From the NCBI GenBank assembly GCA_009886125.1, contig VFJK01000154.1, forward strand, positions 1 through 64,000: DNA of 64,000 nt. The letters run 5' to 3'. The stretch comes from Geobacter sp. Its GTDB lineage: Bacteria; Desulfobacterota; Desulfuromonadia; Geobacterales; DSM-12255. The notes under the pieces were generated by a model. The model was not told the origin of the DNA, made no database searches, and saw only the letters and a program-made list of their open reading frames with translations. Made by a program: the position numbers and the translations under genes. How positions within the stretch are numbered: position 1 is the first letter of the stretch; each line of letters starts with the position of its first letter. Below are positions 1 through 7,371 of the stretch, piece after piece.

Positions 1-78
1 ACGCAGAAGTACACCCATGTGAGTATCGACCGGCTGCTGGAGGTCTACGACAAGGCGCATCCGAAAGCGAAGGGGTAA
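1..78 (+). CDS. Tyrosine recombinase (XerC/XerD type), C-terminal end only
   Basis: Only the last 25 codons and the TAA stop lie in the window. They read T-Q-K-Y-T-H-V-S followed by an amphipathic helix and a lysine-rich end (HPKAKG). The Y-T-H-V-S block is the usual surroundings of the nucleophilic tyrosine of phage-integrase/Xer family recombinases, and the HP near the C-terminus is also typical of XerC/XerD. Tyr4 of the fragment would be the catalytic residue. Whether it is the housekeeping dimer-resolution enzyme or a mobile-element integrase cannot be told from so little. It is convergent with hypD; I see no terminator in the 39 bases between them. Confidence 0.75.
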   Translation, partial: TQKYTHVSIDRLLEVYDKAHPKAKG

Positions 79-117
79 AATCAAGTACGGCAAGAGACTG
101 ATATTTAAGCTGCTTTA

Positions 118-1209
118 TTACTGTCCATACCGATAGGCAGCGGCACAGCTCCCTTCGCTCGATACCATGCAGGCGCCGACCGGATTCTCCGGAGTGCAGA
201 GCCTGCCGAAGAGCGCGCACTCCTGCGGCGCCATCTTCCCCTTGAGGATCTCCCCGCAGGAACAACCTGAGTGCTCTTTGGTCGGCTCGACCTCCAACGG
301 CAGCATCTTTTCCGCATCGAAACGACGGTACTCCTCCCGCAGCGACAGCCCGCTGCCAGGAATGACCCCGACCCCGCGCCAAGCGACATCTGACGGGGTG
401 AACAGCTGCGCCAGCATCGCCTGCGCCTTCAGGTTTCCTTCAGGACGGACGACCCGGCTGTACTGGATCTCGACCCTACTCTCCCCCTTCAACGCCTGTT
501 CTGCAAGCATCAGTATCCCCTGCAGCATGTCCGCCGGTTCGAAGCCGGTAATGACACAGGGGGTATGGTACTCTTCCGCCAGCGGACGATAGGCCTCGGC
601 GCCGATAATGGCACTGACATGAGCCGGACAGATGTAGCCGTCTATGCCGATCTCCGGGTCGGAAGCAAGCAGCTGCATCGGGATCGGGATCGTCTTGTGC
701 GATGCAAGCACTAAGTAGTTCGTAAGCCCCTGCGCTTCTGCAGCCAGGATGCTCCCGGCAACGGTCGGCGCAGTCGTCTCGAAGCCGACGCCGAGAAATA
801 CAACCTTTTTGTCGCGGTTTCTGATCGCTATCGCCACCGCATCCAGGGGTGAATAGACGATCCTGATATCCGCCCCCTTGGCCCGCTCCTCCATCAGCGA
901 GGAGCTCGAACCGGGAACCCGCATCATGTCGCCGAACGTCACGGTGATGACCTTTGGGAGCCGACAGATCGCAATGGCCCGGTCGAGATAGTCGTTCGGG
1001 GTGACGCAGACCGGACAGCCGGGACCCGAGATCAGCCGGATCTCCGGCGGCAGCATACTACGGAGGCCGAAGCGGTAGATCGCCATGGTATGCGTCCCGC
1101 AGACCTCCATGAAAGTCATGGTCCGACCGCAGCCGGAAACGAGTCGGCGGATGCGCCCGGCAAGACCTTGCACAAGTTCGCGATCGCGGTATTCATCCTG
1201 ATAGTTCAC
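118..1209 (-). CDS. hypD: Hydrogenase maturation protein HypD
   Basis: HypD works with HypC to assemble and carry the Fe(CN)2CO moiety of the [NiFe]-hydrogenase active site. The 363 residues match the family's usual length. Visible family blocks are CGTHT (about residue 38), GPGCPVC (about 63-69), GFETTAP (about 142) and a cysteine-rich C-terminal region (HSGCSCGEILKG, then CALFGRLC and GACMVSSEGSC) that binds a 4Fe-4S cluster in known HypD. An AGGAGG-like site (rc of cctcctt, 1214-1220) precedes the ATG. It is the last gene of a hypF-hypC-hypD transcript and is separated from hypC by the 170-nt foldable element. No hypE or hydrogenase structural gene is in the window. Confidence 0.96.
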   Translation of the reverse strand: MNYQDEYRDRELVQGLAGRIRRLVSGCGRTMTFMEVCGTHTMAIYRFGLRSMLPPEIRLISGPGCPVCVTPNDYLDRAIAICRLPKVITVTFGDMMRVPGSSSSLMEERAKGADIRIVYSPLDAVAIAIRNRDKKVVFLGVGFETTAPTVAGSILAAEAQGLTNYLVLASHKTIPIPMQLLASDPEIGIDGYICPAHVSAIIGAEAYRPLAEEYHTPCVITGFEPADMLQGILMLAEQALKGESRVEIQYSRVVRPEGNLKAQAMLAQLFTPSDVAWRGVGVIPGSGLSLREEYRRFDAEKMLPLEVEPTKEHSGCSCGEILKGKMAPQECALFGRLCTPENPVGACMVSSEGSCAAAYRYGQ

Positions 1210-1230
1210 ACAACCTCCTTAGAAACACCC

Positions 1231-1400
1231 TGAATCAGTGACAGTGAGAACCGTATCGAACGGAAACAGCCGGGGCTCATCGCCGCCTGTGCAGTATCAA
1301 TATTATCCGCCGGATAATCTGTGCCGACCAGCATGCAACCTCCAACTCCGTAAAAGCAGAGGCGCTGCAGTGAGAGACGGCTCTCACCGTCACTGATTCA
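1231..1400. repeat. 170-nt foldable element, copy A (hypC-hypD spacer)
   Basis: The ends (1231-1254 and 1377-1400) are complementary over 24 positions with only two A.C/G.U differences. The interior carries a local hairpin CCGT-ATCGA-ACGG at 1251-1263. A second copy lies at 32969-33135. The two share an identical 27-base block (1251-1277), the motif GCAGTATCA, and the right-hand AGGCG/TGCAG/GAGAGACGG series. The right arm overlaps the end of hypC, including its stop codon. It could be a structured RNA, a REP/MITE-like repeat, or both. It matches no riboswitch family I know. Confidence 0.7.
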
Positions 1401-1628
1401 CTGCATATCCTCTTCCGAGAAGACTTCCCTCATCATCCTCAACGTCTCCACTGCCTCTTCCTCATCCAACTTCGAGATCGCAAACCCGGCATGAATGATC
1501 AGATAGTCGCCGACCCTGACCTCGTCCGCCAGCATCATGATGCTGGCGCTCCTTCTGACACCGTCAACCTCGGCTACAATGTCATCCCCGTCAACACTTA
1601 TCACCTGCATCGGAACACCTACACACAT
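1398..1628 (-). CDS. hypC: Hydrogenase maturation chaperone HypC/HybG
   Basis: HypC is the small chaperone that holds the hydrogenase large subunit precursor and shuttles iron with HypD. The 76-residue product begins M-C-V-G-V-P, the hallmark of the family, in which Cys2 is exposed after Met removal and binds the iron centre and the partner. The following V-x-x-V-D-G-V and the D-Y-L-I-I-H-A-G-F-A-I block are also typical. The start overlaps the last 10 bases of hypF, indicating translational coupling. The stop codon lies in the right arm of the 170-nt foldable element, so that structure could affect the hypC-to-hypD junction. Confidence 0.95.
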   Translation of the reverse strand: MCVGVPMQVISVDGDDIVAEVDGVRRSASIMMLADEVRVGDYLIIHAGFAISKLDEEEAVETLRMMREVFSEEDMQ

Positions 1629-3889
1629 ACCTGACTCCTTCCTGCTATCATCGCCTGTCCAAGAGCAAGTCCTCCGTCATTCGGAGGGACGAGCCGGTGG
1701 GTGAATACCCTGAATCCGTCTGCTTCGAGTTGAGTGAGGATCTCCTCGCTCAGAAGCCTGTTCTGGAAGGAGCCGCCGGAAAGGACGACTCTATCAAACC
1801 CGCTTTCACTTCGTATCTCCCTGCAGACAGCCGCTGCAGCGAATGCCAGAGAGCGGTGGAATGTTGCCGCAATATCCGGCCTCATACGCCCGGCCCGATG
1901 ATCATCTACCACGCTTCTCATCATCGGCAGCCAATCGAGGATCAAACCGTCATTTCCGGGGAGGACCCCGAAATCATAAAGAGCCTCGCAAATCCCCCGC
2001 TCCGCCTCCCCTTCCAGCTCTATTGCCGCCTGCCCCTCATAACTCATTTTTCCCCTGATGTCGAGAACCCCCGCAACCGCGTCAAACAGGCGACCACAAC
2101 TCGAAGTCACGGGCGAGTTTATCCCTTTTTCCAGCATCTGCAGGAAGATTTTCTGCTCCTCCTTCCCGACTCCCCTGAGGACGTCAAGCGGCAGGTCGAA
2201 AACAGCATCACCATAGAGCTGATAGAGTAAAGAAATCGCCATCCGGTAAGGTTCTCTGGCCGCAGCATCCCCTCCAGGCAAGCGCATCTCCCGTAAGTGA
2301 CCCGCCCGCCTGAAACCTGAATAGCCGCCGACCAGAAACTCTCCCCCCCAGATACTCCCGTCAGAGCCATACCCCGCACCATCGAAGATGATCCCGATCA
2401 CCTCCCCTTCCAGCCGGTTCTCGGCCATGCAGGAGGCCATGTGGGCATGATGGTGCTGTACGGCTACTTTCGGCAGACCGGTCAAAGAGCCGGCAAGCAG
2501 GGTCGAATGGTAGTCGGGGTGAAAGTCATGAGCAACTACCCCTTCAGTTATCCCGGTAAGCTTTTTCAATTCCGAAATCGTCCCTTCGATTGACCGCATT
2601 GTTGCAGGACTCTTCAGATCGCCGATGTGACGGCTCATGAATCCCTGCTCCCCGCCGGCCAGACAGATAGCGGCCTTGAGTTCCCCTCCGAGTGCCAGAA
2701 CATCTCTGGCGATTGACGGGATCTGAACCGGGCGGGGTACATAACCGCGTGACCGACGCATCATGAGAGGATGGGTGTGGAAAACCCTGATCACCGAGTC
2801 ATCGCACGGAGCATTGATTGCACGGTCATGTGTCAGGAAGAGGTCGGCGACCCCTGAGAGTTCTTTCAATGCATCCTCATCCCGGTAGAGGATGGGATCG
2901 TCAGACAGATTAGCACTGGTCATCACCACTGCCCGCAAACTCGCCCCCAGAAGCAGATAGTGGAGAGGCGATGAAGGGAGCATTATCCCCAGGTAGTCGT
3001 TTCCCGGCGCGACTTCCCGGGCGATGTCGTTCCCGTCACGCCTTCGCAGCAGCAGTACCGGGCGCTCCGGCCCGGAGAGAAAGCGTGCTTCGATCGGACT
3101 GACATGAGCAAGATCCTCCACCCTCCGGAGTGTATCGGTCATGATCGCGAAAGGCTTTTCGTCCCGTTTCTTCCTTTTTCGCAGCTCCCGGACAGCCATG
3201 CTATTGAATGGGTCCACCGCCAGATGATAGCCGCCGATCCCCTTGACCGCGACGATCATTCCCTGCTGCAAAGCCGCTATCGCTCCGGCCAGAGGATCCG
3301 GATCAGCTATCGCACCATCAGAACCAAGCAGCTTCAGCCGCGGTCCGCAGACCGGGCATGCTATCGGCTGGGCATGGAAGCGTCTGTCGGAAGGGTCCTC
3401 ATACTCTTTCCTGCACTCCCTGCACATCAGGAAATCCGACATCGTGGTATTCGGGCGATCGTAGGGGGTATCGATGATTATGGAGTAACGCGGGCCGCAG
3501 TTGGTACAGTTGATAAAAGGGTATCTGAAGCGCCGGTCAAGCGGATCGAACAGCTCTTTCAGGCAGTCAGGACAGACATCGCAGTCAGGGGACACGAGAG
3601 TGCTGCCGCCATTGCTGCTGCTTTCGACAATGGTGAAACCGACTCCGGCGATTACCGGGACATTCGTGGTGACAATAGAGGCGATACGTGAGAGAGGCGG
3701 TGCTTCGATCTCCAGTAACTTTAAAAATACATCAAGGACTGCCCCCTCTCCTTGAGCCTCGATCAGAACACCTTCAGAGCCGTTTTGTACCCAGCCGCGC
3801 AGATGAAACCGCTCTGCCAGCCGGTAGACAAAAGGCCGGAAACCGACCCCCTGAACGATACCGCTGATTTTGATCCGGAGACGTTTAAT
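1619..3889 (-). CDS. hypF: Carbamoyltransferase HypF, apparently with ATT start
   Basis: HypF makes the cyanide ligands of [NiFe]-hydrogenase from carbamoyl phosphate and passes them to HypE. The reading frame to 3889 gives 756 residues, the family's normal size. Domains in order: acylphosphatase (GIVQGVGFRPFVYRLA near residue 9), paired zinc motifs (CDVCPDC...CTNCGPRYS and CRECRKEY...CPVCGPRL), a YrdC-like domain, and a Kae1/TobZ-like domain (HHHAHMASCMAEN, IFDGAGYG, LSGGSFQNRLL). An ATG, GTG or TTG is not seen between 3889 and the GTG at 3595. Starting at that GTG would remove the acylphosphatase domain. An AGGAG at 3896-3900 lies 6 nt before ATT at 3887-3889, so ATT is the best start. It is first in hypF-hypC-hypD. 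Confidence 0.9.
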   Translation of the reverse strand: MKRLRIKISGIVQGVGFRPFVYRLAERFHLRGWVQNGSEGVLIEAQGEGAVLDVFLKLLEIEAPPLSRIASIVTTNVPVIAGVGFTIVESSSNGGSTLVSPDCDVCPDCLKELFDPLDRRFRYPFINCTNCGPRYSIIIDTPYDRPNTTMSDFLMCRECRKEYEDPSDRRFHAQPIACPVCGPRLKLLGSDGAIADPDPLAGAIAALQQGMIVAVKGIGGYHLAVDPFNSMAVRELRKRKKRDEKPFAIMTDTLRRVEDLAHVSPIEARFLSGPERPVLLLRRRDGNDIAREVAPGNDYLGIMLPSSPLHYLLLGASLRAVVMTSANLSDDPILYRDEDALKELSGVADLFLTHDRAINAPCDDSVIRVFHTHPLMMRRSRGYVPRPVQIPSIARDVLALGGELKAAICLAGGEQGFMSRHIGDLKSPATMRSIEGTISELKKLTGITEGVVAHDFHPDYHSTLLAGSLTGLPKVAVQHHHAHMASCMAENRLEGEVIGIIFDGAGYGSDGSIWGGEFLVGGYSGFRRAGHLREMRLPGGDAAAREPYRMAISLLYQLYGDAVFDLPLDVLRGVGKEEQKIFLQMLEKGINSPVTSSCGRLFDAVAGVLDIRGKMSYEGQAAIELEGEAERGICEALYDFGVLPGNDGLILDWLPMMRSVVDDHRAGRMRPDIAATFHRSLAFAAAAVCREIRSESGFDRVVLSGGSFQNRLLSEEILTQLEADGFRVFTHRLVPPNDGGLALGQAMIAGRSQVCV

Positions 3890-3927
3890 AAGTGACTCCT
3901 GTTGCCAATTGCAGTTGAATTCTACCT

Positions 3928-4101
3928 GCAGTTGAATGCTGCCGGAATGAGTGCCTTGGAGCTGTTTCGTCGCAATTCTTGGCGAAATGAAACGTTAAGC
4001 AGACGATACTGTCTGAGCGTAGCGAGTTTATCGGCTGTAGTGAATGAGCCTAGAAGTGCAGAAATAGCTCCGCAGCACGAATGCAGGCGGCATTCAACTG
4101 C
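3928..4101. repeat. Inverted-repeat element between pyk and hypF
   Basis: Terminal arms of 16 bases (3928-3943 and 4086-4101, GCAGTTGAATGCYGCC) are complementary with one difference. A nested 11-base pair (3958-3968 and 4061-4071) matches at 10 positions. A third GCAGTTGAAT lies just outside at 3911-3920. The 174-bp unit has no coding potential and would form a long stem. A MITE-like or structured-transcript element are both possible. It fills the gap between the pyk terminator and the hypF start. Confidence 0.55.
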
Positions 4102-4112
4102 CGTCCACAGAC

Positions 4113-4137
4113 AAAAAAAGCCCTCTGTTCGAGGGCT
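4113..4137 (-). terminator. Rho-independent terminator of pyk
   Basis: On the minus strand the perfect stem AGCCCTC/GAGGGCT with a 5-nt loop is followed by a run of seven T. It lies 30 nt past the pyruvate kinase stop codon. Confidence 0.85.
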
Positions 4138-4166
4138 AGTATAAACGTTGCTCCTGATTGCTGCAA

Positions 4167-5600
4167 TCAGCTTTCATGAGAGCCGAGCGCATGTACCTTC
4201 ATAAGATTTGTCGAGCCCCTGCTTTCAAGCGGGACCCCCATGGTTATTACAATGATGTCACCGACTTTGAAGCCCGTCTCAAGCAGAGTCTCCTCAACCA
4301 GTGAGATCTGCTGGTCGGTATTGCTCATCGCACCGACAGGCTGCGTCCTGACCCCCCAGAAAAGAGACAGGCGGCGGCGGATCTCCTGGGAAGGGGCGAA
4401 GGCTATGATCGGGAGCTGCGGCCTGTTTTTGGCAATGAGCGCAGCGGTCTTCCCTGACTGGGTAAAGACGACAATTGCCTTAGCATTCACCGCAGCAGCC
4501 GCATGACATGCCGCCTCTGCAACAGCAACTGCGACAGTGCTCCCCTTACGGTTGTCAGCCGGGACTGGTTTTTGCCACAACGTGCTTCTTTCGACATCAC
4601 AGGCAATCTTGACCATCGTCCTGACTGCTTCGACAGGATAAGCACCTGAGGCCGTCTCCCCTGAGAGCATGACTGCATCCGTACCATCCATAATCGCATT
4701 GGCAACGTCAGAGGTCTCGGCACGGGTAGGACGTGGATGAAGGATCATCGACTCAAGCATCTGAGTCGCCGTGATCACCGGTTTGCCTGCTTCATTGCAG
4801 GCCCTGATGATCATTTTCTGGATCAACGGTACCTTCTCTGCATTTATCTCCACGCCAAGGTCGCCACGAGCCACCATGACCGCGTCGGTCACCTTGAGTA
4901 TCGAATCGAAATTACGGATTGCTTCCGGTTTCTCGATCTTTGCGATAACGGGAATCGAGAGACCGTTTGCATGGATTATCTCCTTCAACTCCTCAACATC
5001 TTCTGCCTTCCTGACAAATGAAAGTGCGATATAATCGACCCTTTTCTCTAGACAAAAGGCAAGGTCTTTGCGGTCTTTTTCTGTAAGTGACGGGCTGGAC
5101 ACATTGACTCCGGGGAGATTTATCCCTTTCAGGTCCTTGAGTATCCCCCCCTCCACTACCGTGCAGTTCACGGTATTGCCGCTGACAGACTTTACCTTGA
5201 ACTCGATCAACCCGTCATCAAGGAGTATCCTGGAGCCTTGCTTTACATCAGTAGGGAGCGACTTGTAGATCGTTGATATAAGCCCTTTCCGGCCGAGCAC
5301 CTCATCCGTAGTTATGGAGATGCTGTCACCTTTTCGCAGAGGAAGGGCTCCGTTCTCCATCCTCCCGGTCCTGATCTTGGGCCCTTGCAGGTCAGCAAGA
5401 ATGCCGATTGCCTTTTTCCTTCGCTCAGCAACAGCCCTGATTATTTCAATCACTCTGGCCTTATCATCATTCGATCCATGGGAAAAGTTGAGCCTGAAGA
5501 TGTCAACACCAGCATCAGCAAGCCTTGTGATCTGCTCGACGGTTGAACTGGAAGGCCCCAGTGTTGAGACTATTTTTGCTTTACGCAGTTGCTTGACCAT
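4167..5600 (-). CDS. pyk: Pyruvate kinase
   Basis: Catalyses phosphoenolpyruvate + ADP to pyruvate + ATP, the last step of glycolysis, in the cytoplasm. The 477 residues carry KIVSTLGPSS at the N-terminus, the FRLNFSHG block, the signature IPVIAKIEKPEA with its catalytic lysine, VMVARGDLGVE, and the MLESM/RPTRAETSDVANA/DGTDAVMLSGETA region that binds substrate and metal. The C-terminal allosteric domain is present (IVVFTQSGKTA...RPQLPIIAF). The ATG at 5600 is chosen because AGGAGG sits just upstream; an in-frame ATG at 5624 would add eight basic residues unlike the family. A G/C-rich palindromic repeat lies in its upstream region. Confidence 0.96.
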   Translation of the reverse strand: MVKQLRKAKIVSTLGPSSSTVEQITRLADAGVDIFRLNFSHGSNDDKARVIEIIRAVAERRKKAIGILADLQGPKIRTGRMENGALPLRKGDSISITTDEVLGRKGLISTIYKSLPTDVKQGSRILLDDGLIEFKVKSVSGNTVNCTVVEGGILKDLKGINLPGVNVSSPSLTEKDRKDLAFCLEKRVDYIALSFVRKAEDVEELKEIIHANGLSIPVIAKIEKPEAIRNFDSILKVTDAVMVARGDLGVEINAEKVPLIQKMIIRACNEAGKPVITATQMLESMILHPRPTRAETSDVANAIMDGTDAVMLSGETASGAYPVEAVRTMVKIACDVERSTLWQKPVPADNRKGSTVAVAVAEAACHAAAAVNAKAIVVFTQSGKTAALIAKNRPQLPIIAFAPSQEIRRRLSLFWGVRTQPVGAMSNTDQQISLVEETLLETGFKVGDIIVITMGVPLESRGSTNLMKVHALGSHES

Positions 5601-5630
5601 ACTCCTCCTAGTACGACGTAACATCTAAAA

Positions 5631-5706
5631 CCAACCCCCCTCAATCCCCCCTTGACAGGGGGGAAGCCTTGAAGTCTCCCCTGTCAAGGGGAGATTTAGA
5701 GGGGTT
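5631..5706. repeat. G/C-rich intergenic palindrome, copy 1
   Basis: Contains CCCCCCTTGACAGGGGGG followed by TCCCCTGTCAAGGGGA, framed by CCCCTC and GAGGGG. Similar palindromes occur at 12513-12590 and 20049-20137, all in spacers upstream of minus-strand genes. This suggests a dispersed palindromic repeat family rather than gene-specific terminators. Confidence 0.7.
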
Positions 5707-5735
5707 TGATGCGAACTGATAAGTGTTACAAGGTA

Positions 5736-6068
5736 CTAGTGGTGGAACTTCCCTTTCATGCTCTTGTGTGCAGAATCAGGCGAATTGTGGCATTCAAAAC
5801 AGGACAGCTCCTCTACTTTCTGCTTCTCCTGGATGGATGCAGGTCTCTCTGTCCGGGGCATCAGGCTCTCAGGAGTCTGGAACGACGCACCATGCAGATC
5901 ACTGGTAAGGCTTGCCGGCTTGTACGAGACCTGCCAGTTTGCAGAAATCTGGACTTTATGGCACTCGTCACAACCGCCAGGCGGGGGGATGGCACGCCAG
6001 GCGGTGAACATGGAACATGCAGTAAGCATGTAGAGCGTGATCGCCAGAAACAGGATAGAAAGCTTCAT
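5736..6068 (-). CDS. Small diheme c-type cytochrome lipoprotein
   Basis: The 110-residue product starts with a lipoprotein signal peptide (MKLSILFLAITLYMLTACS; lipobox L-T-A-C with Cys18). It then has two covalent haem attachment motifs, CDECH and CFECH, about 55 residues apart. Extra histidines (for example SDLHGAS and the terminal FHH) could be distal haem ligands. It should therefore be a periplasmic, membrane-anchored electron carrier; its partner is unknown. AGGAGA lies upstream of the ATG. The gene stands alone, bracketed by copies of the 12-mer ATAAGTGTTACA. Geobacter relatives have many such small cytochromes, so no specific name is offered. Confidence 0.85.
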   Translation of the reverse strand: MKLSILFLAITLYMLTACSMFTAWRAIPPPGGCDECHKVQISANWQVSYKPASLTSDLHGASFQTPESLMPRTERPASIQEKQKVEELSCFECHNSPDSAHKSMKGKFHH

Positions 6069-6090
6069 TGTATCTCCTGATGTATTCTTA

Positions 6091-6177
6091 GGAGGCGTTA
6101 CGAAATAAGTGTTACATTCCAGGCTATTTCGTTACGGCTCCTTATGCCGTTCTTGCCACAGCATATGTAACAGTTAT
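6091..6177. repeat. Inverted repeats upstream of the cytochrome gene
   Basis: Arms 6091-6107 and 6125-6141 (GGAGSCGTWACGAAATA) pair at 15 of 17 positions around a 17-nt loop. The 12-mer ATAAGTGTTACA at 6105-6116 recurs as a direct copy at 5719-5730 and, with one change, inverted at 6166-6177. Possible roles are regulator sites or a small palindromic insertion. Confidence 0.5.
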
Positions 6178-6191
6178 TTTATTCTGACGGC

Positions 6192-7049
6192 TTAAATTCC
6201 CCATTTGTAATCAAGATATTTCCTGGTCTGCTCGTACCCCTGAGCATATAGGAATTTTCTGTCATTCAGTGAAAGCGAGAAGGTTGAGGGAGAAATCTCC
6301 GAGCAGTATATGACTATGGTATCTTTCCACTTTCCGCCTTTCAGGAACTCTTTCTCTTGCGCGTGCATGGAAAAAGTCAGCATCTCATGGAAATATCGTG
6401 ACAAAGAAAGGCCGCCGTTCTCACTCCTCTTAAGCGTCCTTTTGGACATCATCTTCAGGACAAGCACTTTTTGATTACGATCAAGTCTACCCTCTACAAC
6501 TCCTGACATCAGAGAGCCATCTACCAGAGCATACTTTTTACCGGAATATGAAAGTTTTTTGTAGCCAAAAACTCCCGGCACCAAAGACGAAGCAGCTGCT
6601 GCAGTAGAAATCCTGAGATTCGGAAAACGATCTGCCGAGAATGTCACCGGCCGATAGTGGAGCATATCAGTAGCCACGATCTCAAGAGGTATTCTCATCC
6701 TGTCCGAGAATAAAGAGGATGAGAGCTGATCGTCTATCCACTCTTCGAGACGTTCTCCACAACAGAGACCGTACCCGCTCACCATGGACTTGAAACTTAT
6801 ATTCCTGAACTGTTTCGTATCGAGTGAGAGCGCCTTGTCCATAATTTCTTCGGGAGAACTCCCGAAAGAGTACATTGCGGAAATGATAGAGGCGGTGGAA
6901 GAAGCCATGATCTTTGTGACGTTGAGACCGATCTCTTCAATAGCCTGCAACGCACCTATAAATGCCGGAAAGCGTATCCCGCCTCCTACCAGCATCAAAG
7001 TGACCGGATCCTGAACTGAATTCAGAGGAACAGGTTTTTCGTTGAGCAT
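6192..7049 (-). CDS. Patatin-like phospholipase family protein with altered motifs
   Basis: The 285-residue product has the patatin fold order: a glycine-rich oxyanion motif GGGIRF (22-27), the nucleophile elbow region where G-x-S-x-G would lie, and a D-G-S motif in ALVDGSLMSG (about 177) matching the catalytic aspartate. The elbow here reads A-S-S-T-A-S (49-54). The Ser51-Asp dyad is conserved but both elbow glycines are replaced. No signal peptide is visible, so it is probably cytoplasmic or membrane associated. It may be a lipid acyl hydrolase of changed specificity or a non-catalytic relative; sequence alone does not decide. It is monocistronic with its own promoter (7082-7109). Confidence 0.75.
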   Translation of the reverse strand: MLNEKPVPLNSVQDPVTLMLVGGGIRFPAFIGALQAIEEIGLNVTKIMASSTASIISAMYSFGSSPEEIMDKALSLDTKQFRNISFKSMVSGYGLCCGERLEEWIDDQLSSSLFSDRMRIPLEIVATDMLHYRPVTFSADRFPNLRISTAAAASSLVPGVFGYKKLSYSGKKYALVDGSLMSGVVEGRLDRNQKVLVLKMMSKRTLKRSENGGLSLSRYFHEMLTFSMHAQEKEFLKGGKWKDTIVIYCSEISPSTFSLSLNDRKFLYAQGYEQTRKYLDYKWGI

Positions 7050-7081
7050 AAATATCCGTATATTCCGGGAGGTATTGACTC

Positions 7082-7109
7082 AGTATAAATCAGTCTTAGC
7101 CATTGTAAA
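7082..7109 (-). promoter_or_regulatory. Sigma70-like promoter of the patatin-like gene
   Basis: On the minus strand TTTACA (7104-7109) and TATACT (7082-7087) are separated by 16 nt, about 33 bases before the ATG at 7049. Confidence 0.5.
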
Positions 7110-7280
7110 GCTCGCCTAATGGGAGAAATCGTCGCATTTACAGAACCTGATTCTCAATCATCAGGATCAACACGTAATAAAAAACGCTACCCCGGAACAA
7201 TACATGAAGCGGCTATCAAGCCAATTTTTACTTTGATTAGAATTATTCTATTTACCGCCTCGAAAGCCTGCCTGTCAAAC

Positions 7281-7312
7281 AAAAAGGGCGGACTTTGCGG
7301 TACGCCCTTTTT
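7281..7312 (-). terminator. Terminator after the exported repeat protein gene
   Basis: AAAAAGGGCG pairs with CGCCCTTTTT across a 12-nt loop, giving T-runs on both strands. It lies 60 nt past the stop of the minus-strand gene at 7372. Nothing else was found between 7110 and 7281. Confidence 0.75.
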
Positions 7313-7371
7313 ACTTTGGAAACGAGCTCAACACGAATTAGAGTTCTGATTCTTCTACAAAACCGGTGCTT

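Noticed and set aside
1231-1400. Assignment of the 170-nt element to a known riboswitch (c-di-GMP/GEMM, cobalamin, Moco, FMN, SAM)
   Set aside because: The conserved core motifs of these families that I can recall are absent on both strands.
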